Source: Eubacterium sp. (lineage in GTDB: Bacteria > Bacillota > Clostridia > Oscillospirales > Acutalibacteraceae). Taken from it: a stretch of DNA of 64,000 nt. The position numbers and the translations under genes are program-made. The stretch lies in NCBI GenBank assembly GCA_017446095.1, contig JAFSRN010000007.1, positions 43,105 through 107,104 of the forward strand, read 5' to 3'. The notes under the pieces are model-generated. The model was given only the letters and a program-made list of their open reading frames with translations, did not search any database and was not told where the DNA came from. Shown in pieces: positions 1-7,842 of the stretch; the first letter of the stretch is position 1; every line of letters begins with the position of its first letter.

Positions 1-329
1 ACGCCGAAGTAGAGGAAATCCATAAGTCCCGGCGTGAGCGTTTTGCCAGCCTCGTCCGTAAGCCGCCCTGCAACGAGGTCTATAAATCCCTGCAAGTCAT
101 GATACTGCACCGCAAGATTTGCCATAGGCAGGTTTGCAAGCAGCATACCGAATGCAATAGGTATCATCAATAGCGGTTCAAATCCGCGCTTGATACCGAG
201 CCAGAGGAAAAAGAAGGCTACGCATATCATAACGAGATTTTTCCATCCGCCGTCTGTGAAGAAATACGCATATCCGCTGTTTAGGAATATGTTTTTTATA
301 ACTTCCCAGACTCCCAGTAAAACTTCCAT
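1..329 (-). CDS. Na+-pumping decarboxylase beta subunit (OadB/GcdB/MmdB family), N-terminal part
   Basis: This is the N-terminal 109 residues of the integral membrane subunit that couples biotin-dependent decarboxylation (oxaloacetate, glutaconyl-CoA or methylmalonyl-CoA) to Na+ export. The gene runs off the left edge. It starts at an ATG at 329 behind a CAGGAGAACAG ribosome site. The protein shows hydrophobic segments, then the family stretch FEPLLMIPIAFGMLLANLP and a GLMDFLYFGV segment, typical of the start of OadB proteins. It lies 39 bp downstream of the gamma-type subunit gene and is read in the same direction, so it belongs to one operon. The carboxyltransferase and biotin carrier genes are not in the window, so the substrate cannot be told. 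Family call sure; substrate open. Confidence 0.9.
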   Translation of the reverse strand, partial: MEVLLGVWEVIKNIFLNSGYAYFFTDGGWKNLVMICVAFFFLWLGIKRGFEPLLMIPIAFGMLLANLPMANLAVQYHDLQGFIDLVAGRLTDEAGKTLTPGLMDFLYFG

Positions 330-368
330 TAGTCTGTTCTCCTGTAAAACTAAATTACCAGAGTTAGG

Positions 369-812
369 TTAAAAAGGTCTTGTGTTATCCGTAACTGCCG
401 CAAATGCCCACGGATTGCGCCTTGTAATCGGGTTAGGTGCCTGTGCGCGCACAGGTGCTGCAGGCGCGATAGAAGTAACAACTGCGCCCTCGCCTTCCAT
501 CATATAAACTGCTGCGCTGATTGCCGCAACAATTTCGCCGCTGATGCCCTGCGCTGCAGGTGCAGCCTTTGCAGGTGCCGGTGGCGGAGTGTTAACGATA
601 TTGAGTTCAGGAGGTGCTGTGTTAGACTTTTTCTTATGCTTTCTCATATTGTCTCCTTGTGTTTTAGAAACGATTTTGCCGAATATATCAAATACAATTA
701 TCAGTATAATCAGTGTTGCAAGCACAATTCCCAGACCTGCAATAATAACCGTTGCGGTAAAGCCGGCCGATGTGTCCGGCACAACCGAGGTTGAAAGCGA
801 ATATAGGCTCAT
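369..812 (-). CDS. Na+-pumping decarboxylase gamma/delta subunit (OadG/MmdD family)
   Basis: The 147-residue protein has one transmembrane segment near residues 20-45, a charged Lys-rich stretch, an Ala/Pro-rich linker, and a C-terminal segment with NPITRRNPWAFAAV, the layout of OadG/MmdD subunits that anchor and assemble the decarboxylase complex. I start it at the ATG at 812, which has a GGGGG ribosome site about 9 bases upstream; a TTG six bases earlier is in frame but too near that site. It is the first visible gene of the decarboxylase operon. A promoter lies at 845-873. The function is assigned from architecture; sequence conservation in this family is low. Confidence 0.8.
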   Translation of the reverse strand: MSLYSLSTSVVPDTSAGFTATVIIAGLGIVLATLIILIIVFDIFGKIVSKTQGDNMRKHKKKSNTAPPELNIVNTPPPAPAKAAPAAQGISGEIVAAISAAVYMMEGEGAVVTSIAPAAPVRAQAPNPITRRNPWAFAAVTDNTRPF

Positions 813-844
813 ACCCAAATTCCCCCATTATAAAGATTATAATT

Positions 845-873
845 ATTATAAATCAACACGCGCCGTTTTTCAA
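845..873 (-). promoter_or_regulatory. Sigma-A promoter of the decarboxylase operon
   Basis: On the minus strand TTGAAA (868-873) is followed after 17 bp by TATAAT (845-850). The -10 ends 33 bp upstream of the OadG start. A second TATAAT nearer the gene is also present, with 18-bp spacing to a TTGATT. Confidence 0.6.
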
Positions 874-921
874 CAAAAAAAGGCTATTTTTTTTACTTCG
901 GCAATTTGCATAAAAAAACAG

Positions 922-950
922 TTGATTTATTTTTAAAATGTGTTTATAAT
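922..950 (+). promoter_or_regulatory. Sigma-A promoter of the 44-residue peptide gene
   Basis: TTGATT (922-927), a 17-bp spacer and TATAAT (945-950). The predicted transcript starts near 957, about 28 nt before the ATG at 985. Confidence 0.65.
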
Positions 951-984
951 AAGTATTAGACAAAAACAATTTAGGGGGCTTATT

Positions 985-1119
985 ATGAGCAAAGAGGCAA
1001 TGATTATAGCAATACTTATAGCACTTATGATATTGTGGCTTACCGAAACTCTTGGTATGCACAGAACCTCAAGAGTGCTCGGCGGTGCAATTGATTTAGG
1101 CTTTGCAATATTACGATAG
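985..1119 (+). CDS. Small membrane protein, 44 residues, unknown function
   Basis: A short gene with complete expression signals: a sigma-A promoter (922-950), a TAGGGGGC ribosome site 7 bases before the ATG, and an intrinsic terminator 2 bp after the stop. The peptide begins MSKEAMIIAILIALMILWL, a single transmembrane helix, then a basic, amphipathic tail with TETLGMHRTSRVLGG. It is divergent from the decarboxylase operon. I do not recognise a family. The isolated monocistronic setting and full signals argue that it is truly translated. Whether it serves the Na+ pump next door or is independent cannot be told from sequence. Confidence 0.65.
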   Translation: MSKEAMIIAILIALMILWLTETLGMHRTSRVLGGAIDLGFAILR

Positions 1120-1121
1120 AT

Positions 1122-1152
1122 AAAACGGACTGTCAGTTGACAGTCCGTTTTT
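1122..1152 (+). terminator. Intrinsic terminator of the 44-residue peptide gene
   Basis: Arms AAAACGGACTGTCA and TGACAGTCCGTTTT around a 2-base loop, followed by T residues. Confidence 0.8.
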
Positions 1153-1313
1153 AATTGAGAATTGAGAATTGAGAATTAATGACGGGCTCTGCCCGTACCC
1201 GATTTTATAATAGGTGTGGACGAAGTCCCCTTGGAGCGGGCGCCTCACCCTTTTGTCCGCAAGCGGACATTTCCCCTCACAGGGGAATCCCCCGAAATTC
1301 TCCATTCTCCATT
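1153..1313. repeat. Modular heptamer-tailed intergenic repeat (M1 + M2 cores)
   Basis: The left tail is three TTGAGAA heptamers. Then come a hairpin (GACGGGCTCTGCCCGT), the M1 palindrome ACCCGATTTTATAATAGGTG, and the M2 module (CCTTGGAGCGGGCGCC, a GTCCGCAAGCGGAC hairpin, CCCCTCACAGGGG). The right tail is TTCTCCA repeats. The core is shared with 24721-24775, which has different tails. Confidence 0.9.
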
Positions 1314-1347
1314 TTAAAATAACAGGCATACGCCTGTTATTTTAAAA
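1312..1347. terminator. Bidirectional terminator overlapping the dagK stop codon
   Basis: A perfect 16-bp inverted repeat, TTTTAAAATAACAGGC and its complement, around ATAC. The dagK TAA (1337-1339) and last two sense codons lie in the right arm. Confidence 0.75.
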
Positions 1348-2293
1348 CACATAGATTTATCGCTTTTTCCTCTACGGTAAAGTTAACCTCGTTATATGTA
1401 AAGTTTTCACCGTCGCAGTTGCCGAGGAGATTTGAGCCGTCTTCCATCCAGATTCTGCCCCTTTTCAGCCTTCCCGTAGTGATTATGCCCGGGAAGGTTT
1501 CTTCATTCGCCTTGCCGTCGGAATACTTGGGAATAATCGGCAGCGCCTTATGCAGCGGCATACCGTTTACAAGCGCAAAATCAAGCAGTCCGTCGTCGAG
1601 CTTTGAGTTCGGCGCAGGGCAAAAACCGCCGCCGTAGTAGCTTGCGTTGCAGATTGCAAACAGCACGTAATCCTTGTTATCCTCTTTCATCTGATACTCG
1701 TTGCCGTCGCGGTCAACGCATGTAACATCAAAGCTGATTGTGTAGTGCAGCGGCTTCATAAGCACGGGGAAAATTGCGACTGTGTACGCCTTCTGACCGA
1801 GGAACGGCGCCTTTGCAACCATCTTCCTGCCTACGGTTTCCACAATCGTATCAAGACCGAAGGACATAACGTTTATGCACTTATCGCCGTTGTAATCGAT
1901 AAGGTCAATCGGCTTTACTTCGTACTCGATATCGCCGCCGAAAAAGCCGAATTTAGATATAATCTGCTCAACGTCGATATCCTTTGTGCCGTACACCTTT
2001 TTGGCAAAATCGTTGCCCGTGCCCATAGGCAGAAGCAGCATTGGCGTGTCCGTGTGGGCAAGACCGTTTGCAACCTCGTGCACCGTGCCGTCGCCGCCGC
2101 AGGCAACTATAACGCAGTCGCCGCCGAATTCGGCAGCATAGCGCGATGCGATGTCTTTTGCGTCGCCCTGCGCCTGCGTTTCCTCAATAATCATCTCGTG
2201 GTCGTTGTGGCGAAACGCACTTTTGATGTTTTTAAAAATACGCGCCTTGTCCTCACTTCCCGCAATCGGGTTAACTATAAATACAAATTTCAT
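1337..2293 (-). CDS. Diacylglycerol/lipid kinase (DagK/YegS/BmrU family)
   Basis: A 318-residue soluble lipid kinase that would phosphorylate diacylglycerol or a related lipid. The start MKFVFIVNPIAGS carries the Asn-Pro segment of the family. The catalytic signature CGGDGTVHEVANGL sits near residues 65-78 and LLPMGTGNDFAKK at about 92-104, the two nucleotide-binding loops of the DAGK catalytic domain. Length matches the bacterial family (about 300). It is the last gene of the aromatic operon, 57 bp after galK, with an ATTCCGA heptamer array filling that gap. Its true lipid substrate cannot be read from the sequence. It ends inside a palindromic terminator. Confidence 0.88.
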   Translation of the reverse strand: MKFVFIVNPIAGSEDKARIFKNIKSAFRHNDHEMIIEETQAQGDAKDIASRYAAEFGGDCVIVACGGDGTVHEVANGLAHTDTPMLLLPMGTGNDFAKKVYGTKDIDVEQIISKFGFFGGDIEYEVKPIDLIDYNGDKCINVMSFGLDTIVETVGRKMVAKAPFLGQKAYTVAIFPVLMKPLHYTISFDVTCVDRDGNEYQMKEDNKDYVLFAICNASYYGGGFCPAPNSKLDDGLLDFALVNGMPLHKALPIIPKYSDGKANEETFPGIITTGRLKRGRIWMEDGSNLLGNCDGENFTYNEVNFTVEEKAINLCVLK

Positions 2294-2317
2294 GTTTGGG
2301 TTTCTCTCTTTTCACAA

Positions 2318-2349
2318 ATTCCTAATTCCGAATTCCGAATTCCGAATTA
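2318..2349. repeat. ATTCCGA heptamer array between galK and dagK
   Basis: About four ATTCCGA units in 7-bp register with no palindromic core. It sits inside an operon, in the 57-bp galK-dagK gap. The same heptamer recurs at 18814-18827, 46258-46284 and 57196-57206. Confidence 0.8.
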
Positions 2350-2350
2350 A

Positions 2351-3631
2351 TTATATTACCTGCGTTCCTCCCACAGGTCTGATAATCAGCACGTAGCACT
2401 TGTCCTTGCCGAAAACGCTTTCGATTTTTGTCTTGTATGTATCAAGCAAATCGTTTGGTACAAACGCCTGAATTGTGCCTGCAAAGCCGCCGCCGTGTAC
2501 GCGCCATGCGCCCTTGCCCTTAAGGATTTCCTCGCTGATTGCAAGCGCAAGGGAGAGCTTTTGTTCAGTCGGATTCTTAGGTGTAAACACGTTCTGATTA
2601 AGCTCAAACGATGACCTGCCGGATTCAAGGATAACGTCCTTAAAGCCTTCAAAATCGCCGTTTTCAAGGCATTCAACAGCCTTGTCCACGCGCTTGTTTT
2701 CGTTATAGAAATGGATTGCGCGAAGCAGCGCTCTGTCGTTTACCTTGCCCGTGAGTTCAGGCAGCGCGGCAAAGAAATCCTCGTAAGAAATTTCGCGCAG
2801 AACGTTCTTGCCCATAGCCTTTGCAACGGATTCCATCTCGCCGCGAACAGCAGCGTAATCGTCCGTAAGGTCGGAGTGATTTCCGCCCGTATCAACGATG
2901 CAGAGTGAGTGGCCTGACTTTGAAAAATCGAAGTCAACCTTCTTGATTACAGGGTTTTCCGTTGACTCAAAGTCAATCGTAACAAACGTGCCGACAGACG
3001 CAGCCATCTGGTCAAGCAGACCGCACGGCTTGCCGAAAAACACATTTTCGCTGTACTGCGCAACCTTTGCAATATCAACCGCGCTGATTGCGCCGCCGTT
3101 GAACATATACGAAATCACAGCGCCGAGCAGCACCTCAAACGCAGCGGAGGACGACAGTCCCGAACCGCCCATAACATCGCTTGTGGTATACGCGTCAAAG
3201 CCCTTAACCGTGTAGCCGAGGTTCTTTGTGCCTGCAATAACGCCCTGCACAAGCGTGGTGGAATCGCCGTAGCGGCTTTCCATCGGCTCAAGGTCGCCGA
3301 GGTCAACAACGTTCATCTTGTGACCTTTAGACTTAACGCGGACAACATCCTCGCCATTTTCGCTCACAACAGCGATTGCGTCAAGGTTAATCGAAGCAGC
3401 AAGCACCTTGCCGTTGTTGTGGTCGGTGTGGTTGCCGCAAACTTCCGTTCTGCCGGGTGCGGACATAATTTTGACTTCCCTGTCAAATCCAAAGAGCTCG
3501 CCGAACTCTTTAAGCGTCTGAACGTAGCGCGGCTTCTGCTCATTTACAAATGAATCCGTAACGTAAACAGCTTTGAGGTTGCTGTCAAACTGTCCCTGTT
3601 CAATAGCGTTAATTAACTCTTTAACCTTCAT
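2351..3631 (-). CDS. galK: Galactokinase
   Basis: Phosphorylates galactose to galactose 1-phosphate, the first step of the Leloir pathway; a GHMP-family kinase in the cytoplasm. The 426-residue protein has the N-terminal galactokinase signature APGRTEVCGNHTDHNNG (near 60-76), the GHMP ATP loop GGSGLSSSAAFEV (about 154-166), the catalytic Asp in CGLLDQMAASVG and a C-terminal GGGFAGTIQAFVP. The GNHTDHN form, rather than GEHTDYN, is common in Clostridia as I recall them. It is embedded in the aromatic amino acid operon, 11 bp after a VTT membrane protein gene; galE lies 32 kb away. A GGAG ribosome site precedes the ATG. Confidence 0.95.
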   Translation of the reverse strand: MKVKELINAIEQGQFDSNLKAVYVTDSFVNEQKPRYVQTLKEFGELFGFDREVKIMSAPGRTEVCGNHTDHNNGKVLAASINLDAIAVVSENGEDVVRVKSKGHKMNVVDLGDLEPMESRYGDSTTLVQGVIAGTKNLGYTVKGFDAYTTSDVMGGSGLSSSAAFEVLLGAVISYMFNGGAISAVDIAKVAQYSENVFFGKPCGLLDQMAASVGTFVTIDFESTENPVIKKVDFDFSKSGHSLCIVDTGGNHSDLTDDYAAVRGEMESVAKAMGKNVLREISYEDFFAALPELTGKVNDRALLRAIHFYNENKRVDKAVECLENGDFEGFKDVILESGRSSFELNQNVFTPKNPTEQKLSLALAISEEILKGKGAWRVHGGGFAGTIQAFVPNDLLDTYKTKIESVFGKDKCYVLIIRPVGGTQVI

Positions 3632-3642
3632 AACTTTATCTC

Positions 3643-4413
3643 CTATAAAACGATTTTATATTTTTCTTTTTGACTGTATATCAGCAGGGTTTGCGTCATC
3701 TGATTTGATTTAATGCCGTAGAATACATTGAATATCAGACTTGAAAAACCTGTGAATGCCACTAAAATTATGAGCAGCGTAATAAACTGCACCGAAAACG
3801 GATTTGTAAACGCCGCGCCCAACTTGGTGTAGATGTAGAGCCTCGGCGCGTAACCGAGCATACTCAGCAATATATAGTACACCAAATCGTAGTGCATTGA
3901 GCCGTAGTACTTTGAAACCATGCCAAGCGGTATTGCGGGAATCAGCCTTGTGACCGACAAAAAGTACGGGTTGCCGTTGCCCTTGAACTGAATCCAATCG
4001 CGTATAAAGTGCATTTTTTTGATGTTGAGTATCATACCTGCCCATCCGCCGCCGATGAACGAGCCTTCAAAGTATTTTACCACGAAGAAGAACACGCTGC
4101 ACACTATGTTTATTAGCAGCGCCCTGTCAAGCGGGAACACAACGCCTGCGATTGCGCAGATAAAGCTTATGGGCAGCGGTAGCTGGCATTTTGCAATGTA
4201 CAGCGCAAATATGCAAATCAGTATCTCGCGCTCCGTATCGAGGCGCGTTACGGCATTGTCGATTTTCGACAGCCAGTTGATAATCGTGTTAAACCGCACC
4301 TCAAGCGTGGCGTGGTTAATCAGCATAATTACCAAAGCCACAAGCACGCCCGTGGTAATAAGGGCTATAATTGTAGATATGAAGTTTGTGCGGTGACGTT
4401 TAGTACTTTGCAT
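3643..4413 (-). CDS. VTT-domain membrane protein (TVP38/TMEM64/DedA-like)
   Basis: A 256-residue integral membrane protein. Hydrophobic segments lie near residues 11-30, 65-100, 110-130 and 165-235. The stretch with LPLPISFICAIAGVVFP followed by a Gly-rich FEGSFIGGGWAGMI region resembles the re-entrant core of the VTT/SNARE-associated family. Such proteins are thought to act as lipid scramblases or transporters; a role here is inference only. It sits between pheA (5 bp) and galK (11 bp) in the operon. The N-terminal helix is followed by a segment (LDTEREILICIFALYIA) that begins the conserved domain. Confidence 0.7.
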   Translation of the reverse strand: MQSTKRHRTNFISTIIALITTGVLVALVIMLINHATLEVRFNTIINWLSKIDNAVTRLDTEREILICIFALYIAKCQLPLPISFICAIAGVVFPLDRALLINIVCSVFFFVVKYFEGSFIGGGWAGMILNIKKMHFIRDWIQFKGNGNPYFLSVTRLIPAIPLGMVSKYYGSMHYDLVYYILLSMLGYAPRLYIYTKLGAAFTNPFSVQFITLLIILVAFTGFSSLIFNVFYGIKSNQMTQTLLIYSQKEKYKIVL

Positions 4414-4418
4414 AAAAA

Positions 4419-5555
4419 CTAATCCTTTATCTCGTGGAAATTACCGAGGAATGTAAATTCGTCAAGCTCGTCGGACAGCGCACACAGCAAATCGAGCGTT
4501 GCTTCGTCGTACACATTGCCGAGCACGTCGGCGTAGAAGAAGTAGTCGAATTTGCCGTTTGCCATCGGACGTGATTCCAGTTTGGTGAGATTAAGCCCTG
4601 TCATTGAGAACCTGCCCAGCACCCTGTAAAGCGAACCCGTTGTATGCGGCGCGGAGAAGATAAGCGAAATCTTGTCTGCCGCGCTGTCAATAACAAGTTC
4701 TTTTGAAATAACAATAAACCTTGTGGTGTTGTTAACTATGTTCTGTATGCCGCGGCGCAGGATTTTCAGCCCGTATTTTTTAGCCGCGCTTACGGAACAT
4801 ATTGCGCCGATATTGTTCTTTTTACTCTCGGCAACATACTTTGCGGCAGCCGCCGTGTTTGTAAAGTTTACGCCGGTGAAATCGAAGCTTTTGAGGAAGA
4901 TGTTGCACTGGCTGAGCGCCTGCGGATGCGAGTAAACCTCGTCAATTTTTTCAAACTTTGTACCTTCCTTCGCGCACAGGCAATGCTCGATTTTTAAATC
5001 ACACGCGCCGACAACGAAGAAGCGGTACTTCATAATAAGGTCGTACGATTCGTGCACAGAGCCTGCGGTTGAGTTTTCAACAGGGATAATGCCGAAGCGC
5101 GCCTTGCCTTTATTCACGGCTTCAAACACATTTTCAAACTGCTTGTAAAACTTGATTTCCGTGTTCGGGAACAGCGTTTCGCCAGCGATGCCGCTGTATG
5201 CGCCCTCAACGCCCTGGCAGGCAATCGGCATACCGTCGGTGGTAAGGCGTTCCTCTTTCCTCGCGTTTTCAACAAGGCTTCTGAGTTCGCTGCCGCCGCC
5301 GATAATCTTGTGCTGCAAGGCTCTTGACGCATCCATAGTGGCGGAAAAAATCGTTTTAATCGCTTCGCCCTGCTCGCCGCATTTTGCCGCAACGGAATCA
5401 AGTATTTCCTGCTCGCGCTCTGCGTTGAGCACAGGGATTGAGTGCTCCACCTTGTACGCCGCGACTTCCTTTGCGATGTCCATCCTTTTCATCAAAAGCG
5501 GAATCAGCTGGTCGTCGATTTCGTCAATCTGTTTTCTGAGTGAGAGTAAATCCAT
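4419..5555 (-). CDS. pheA: Bifunctional chorismate mutase / prephenate dehydratase
   Basis: Converts chorismate to prephenate and then to phenylpyruvate for phenylalanine synthesis. The 378-residue protein has an AroQ-type chorismate mutase domain (about 1-85, beginning with LRKQIDEIDDQLIPLLMKR), a prephenate dehydratase domain (about 108-285, beginning ACQGVEGAYSGIAGE and carrying the catalytic NNTTRFIVIS) and a C-terminal ACT domain (about 300-378, GSLYRVLGRF and ESRPM), the feedback site for phenylalanine. It lies 21 bp after aroC. Domain order and length match PheA of Clostridia and enterics. Confidence 0.95.
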   Translation of the reverse strand: MDLLSLRKQIDEIDDQLIPLLMKRMDIAKEVAAYKVEHSIPVLNAEREQEILDSVAAKCGEQGEAIKTIFSATMDASRALQHKIIGGGSELRSLVENARKEERLTTDGMPIACQGVEGAYSGIAGETLFPNTEIKFYKQFENVFEAVNKGKARFGIIPVENSTAGSVHESYDLIMKYRFFVVGACDLKIEHCLCAKEGTKFEKIDEVYSHPQALSQCNIFLKSFDFTGVNFTNTAAAAKYVAESKKNNIGAICSVSAAKKYGLKILRRGIQNIVNNTTRFIVISKELVIDSAADKISLIFSAPHTTGSLYRVLGRFSMTGLNLTKLESRPMANGKFDYFFYADVLGNVYDEATLDLLCALSDELDEFTFLGNFHEIKD

Positions 5556-5576
5556 TAATAGTTTATCCTTAATATT

Positions 5577-6653
5577 TTATTCCATTATAATATCTAAAAT
5601 GCCAAGCGCAACAGCACTTTCCACAACAGGAACGGCACGCGGCAGGATGCAGGGATCGTGCCTGCCCTTGATTTCGAGCGTGGTGTTTTGCATTGTCTGC
5701 AGGTTAACGCTCTGCTGCGGTGCCGCGATTGACGGCGTGGGCTTAATTGCAACGGACAGCACAAGCGGCGCGCCGCTCGTCATACCGCCAAGTACGCCGC
5801 CGTTGTTGTTTGAGGTAAGCGTAACCTTGCCGTCTTTTACCTCGTAGCCGTCGTTAACTTCCTTTGCGTTAGCGCCTGCAAAGCCGAAACCGAGCCCGAA
5901 CTGCACGCCCTTAACAGCAGGAATACCAAACAGGATTTGCGACAGACTGCCTTCAACGGTGTCAAACATATTGCCGCCGAGTCCTACGTCAAGACCTACT
6001 GCGGCACATTCAACAATGCCGCCCACGCTGTTGAGGTCGTTTTTGTACTTTTCAATTTCAGCGCACATTTTTTCCTCTGCCGCGCTGTCGATAACTGCAA
6101 ACTGCTTTGCGGCAAGCGCTTTTAGTTCATCTGCCGTAACCGCGTTTTTATCAAACGGTGTGTCGCAAACGCCGCCGACCTGCAGGATGTGCGCGCCAAC
6201 TGTGATGCCCTTATCGGCAAGTATCTGCTTTGCAATCGCGCCTGCAAACACAACGGGTGCGGTCAGCCTTGCGCTGAAGTGTCCGCCGCCGCGGATATCG
6301 TTGTTACCGCCGAATTTAACGTATGCAGGGTAGTCGCTGTGCGACGGGCGCGGAACGGTCATAATATCCGCGTAGTCGCCGCTTTTTGTGTTGGTATTTT
6401 CTATAATCATAGCAAGCGGTGCGCCTGTTGTAACGCCGTTTAAAACGCCCGAGAGAATATGCGGCGTGTCCGCTTCCTTACGGGGCGTTGATGTTTTATG
6501 CCTGCCGGGAGCGCGGCGTGCCATCTCAGCAGAAACAGCGTCCATATCAAGCCTTACGCCTGCAGGAAGTCCGTCGATAACGCAGCCAATCGCTTCGCCA
6601 TGGCTTTCGCCAAAGACGGACAGTCTGATGTTATTACCTATCACTGATGACAT
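5577..6653 (-). CDS. aroC: Chorismate synthase
   Basis: Makes chorismate from EPSP using reduced FMN, the last step of the shikimate pathway. The 358-residue protein begins MSSVIGNNIRLSVFGESHGEAIGCVIDG, with the first family signature GESHG. It also shows RRAPGRHKTSTPRKE (about 47-60), the HSDYPAYVKFGGNNDIRGGGHFSARLTA region in the middle, and GRHDPCILPRAVPV near the C terminus. It overlaps the end of aroA by 20 bp, so translation is probably coupled. Length and motifs are normal for the family. Confidence 0.97.
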   Translation of the reverse strand: MSSVIGNNIRLSVFGESHGEAIGCVIDGLPAGVRLDMDAVSAEMARRAPGRHKTSTPRKEADTPHILSGVLNGVTTGAPLAMIIENTNTKSGDYADIMTVPRPSHSDYPAYVKFGGNNDIRGGGHFSARLTAPVVFAGAIAKQILADKGITVGAHILQVGGVCDTPFDKNAVTADELKALAAKQFAVIDSAAEEKMCAEIEKYKNDLNSVGGIVECAAVGLDVGLGGNMFDTVEGSLSQILFGIPAVKGVQFGLGFGFAGANAKEVNDGYEVKDGKVTLTSNNNGGVLGGMTSGAPLVLSVAIKPTPSIAAPQQSVNLQTMQNTTLEIKGRHDPCILPRAVPVVESAVALGILDIIME

Positions 6654-7842
6654 CTGCCTTGCCTCCTAACCTGTTGTAATCTTCAAAAAATGACGGGTAC
6701 GATTTGTTAATGCTTTCGCTGTCCGTTATGGTAGTTGTGCCGTCTGCAAACAGCGCAGCAACCGCAAACGCCATAACAATGCGGTGGTCGTTGTAACCGT
6801 CAAGGGCTGCGCCCTTAACCGTGCCGCCGCTGATAATCATACCGTCGGGCGTTTCAGTAACATCCACGCCCATTTTCTTTAAGTTCGTGACCACACTTTC
6901 AATGCGGTCGCTTTCTTTATATCTAAGCCTTTGAGCGCCCTTAATCACGGTTGTGCCGTCGGCAAACGCCGCAAGCACCGCAACCGTGGGCACCATATCG
7001 GGAATATTCGCAGCGTCCAGCTCAATGCCGCAAAGCGCCGATTTTTTTGCGCGCACAGCATTGTCGCCGACTGTAATATCTGCGCCGAACCTTTTAAGCA
7101 CGTTCACGATTTCCTTATCGCCCTGCGTTGAGTTGATATCAACGCCGCTCACCGTAACATCGCCGCCGATTGCGCCTGCGGCAAGGAAGAACGCCGCCTG
7201 CGACCAATCGCCCTCAACGGTAAAATCCTGCACCGCGTAGGTCTGGTTGCCTTTTATAAGGTAGCCGCTTTCGGTTTCCGCAATCTCAACGCCGTAGCGG
7301 TGTAGAATATCAACCGTCATATCGACATACGGCTTGCTTTGCAGCGCGGTAGTAAGCACGATTTCGCTGTCTGTGTCAAGCAGCGGAAGCGCAAGCAGCA
7401 GCCCTGTAATATACTGCGAACTAACGTCGCCTGCAAGTTCAAACCTGCCGCCTGTTAGCTTGCTGCTGATTGTAAGCGGAAGTCCGCCCTCGCTCTCACA
7501 CGTTACGCCGTGCTCGGGCAGCAGCCTTAAGTAGTCGCCAATCGGTCTTTGCGGTAGCTTGCCGCTGCCGACAAAAGTAACCGTTTTGCCGAGCGCCGCC
7601 GCAACGGGAATCAAAAACCGCAGTGTAGAGCCGGACTCAATACAATCGCAGATTTCGCCGCCGTTTTTCAGCGCTTCAATCGCCTGTGCAGTCGCCTGCA
7701 TATCCTTGGAATCCGTAATCGGGTTAACGCTGCCGCCGCCTGCAAGGAAGGCGCAAATCATCGCCCTATGCGCCGCAGACTTTGAGGCAGGTGGCGTTAG
7801 GCTGCCGCCGGGTATTGAGTTTTCAAGTCTGACTGTACTCAT
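6634..7842 (-). CDS. aroA: 3-phosphoshikimate 1-carboxyvinyltransferase (EPSP synthase)
   Basis: Transfers enolpyruvyl from PEP to shikimate 3-phosphate. The 402-residue protein shows the PEP/S3P-binding ASKSAAHRAMICA near residue 20, GSGKLPQRPIGDYLRLL near 92-108, the mid-domain SSQYITGLLLALP, EGDWSQAAFF, and the catalytic C-terminal DGYNDHRIVMAFAVAAL. It is somewhat shorter than the usual 425-430 residues, mostly through short loops, but all signature segments are present. It is one base from aroB upstream and overlaps aroC downstream. Confidence 0.96.
   Translation of the reverse strand: MSTVRLENSIPGGSLTPPASKSAAHRAMICAFLAGGGSVNPITDSKDMQATAQAIEALKNGGEICDCIESGSTLRFLIPVAAALGKTVTFVGSGKLPQRPIGDYLRLLPEHGVTCESEGGLPLTISSKLTGGRFELAGDVSSQYITGLLLALPLLDTDSEIVLTTALQSKPYVDMTVDILHRYGVEIAETESGYLIKGNQTYAVQDFTVEGDWSQAAFFLAAGAIGGDVTVSGVDINSTQGDKEIVNVLKRFGADITVGDNAVRAKKSALCGIELDAANIPDMVPTVAVLAAFADGTTVIKGAQRLRYKESDRIESVVTNLKKMGVDVTETPDGMIISGGTVKGAALDGYNDHRIVMAFAVAALFADGTTTITDSESINKSYPSFFEDYNRLGGKADVISDR

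Noticed and set aside
1745-2350. Open frame of 201 codons opposite dagK
   Set aside because: Shadow frame; the product resembles no protein family and covers a clear kinase gene.
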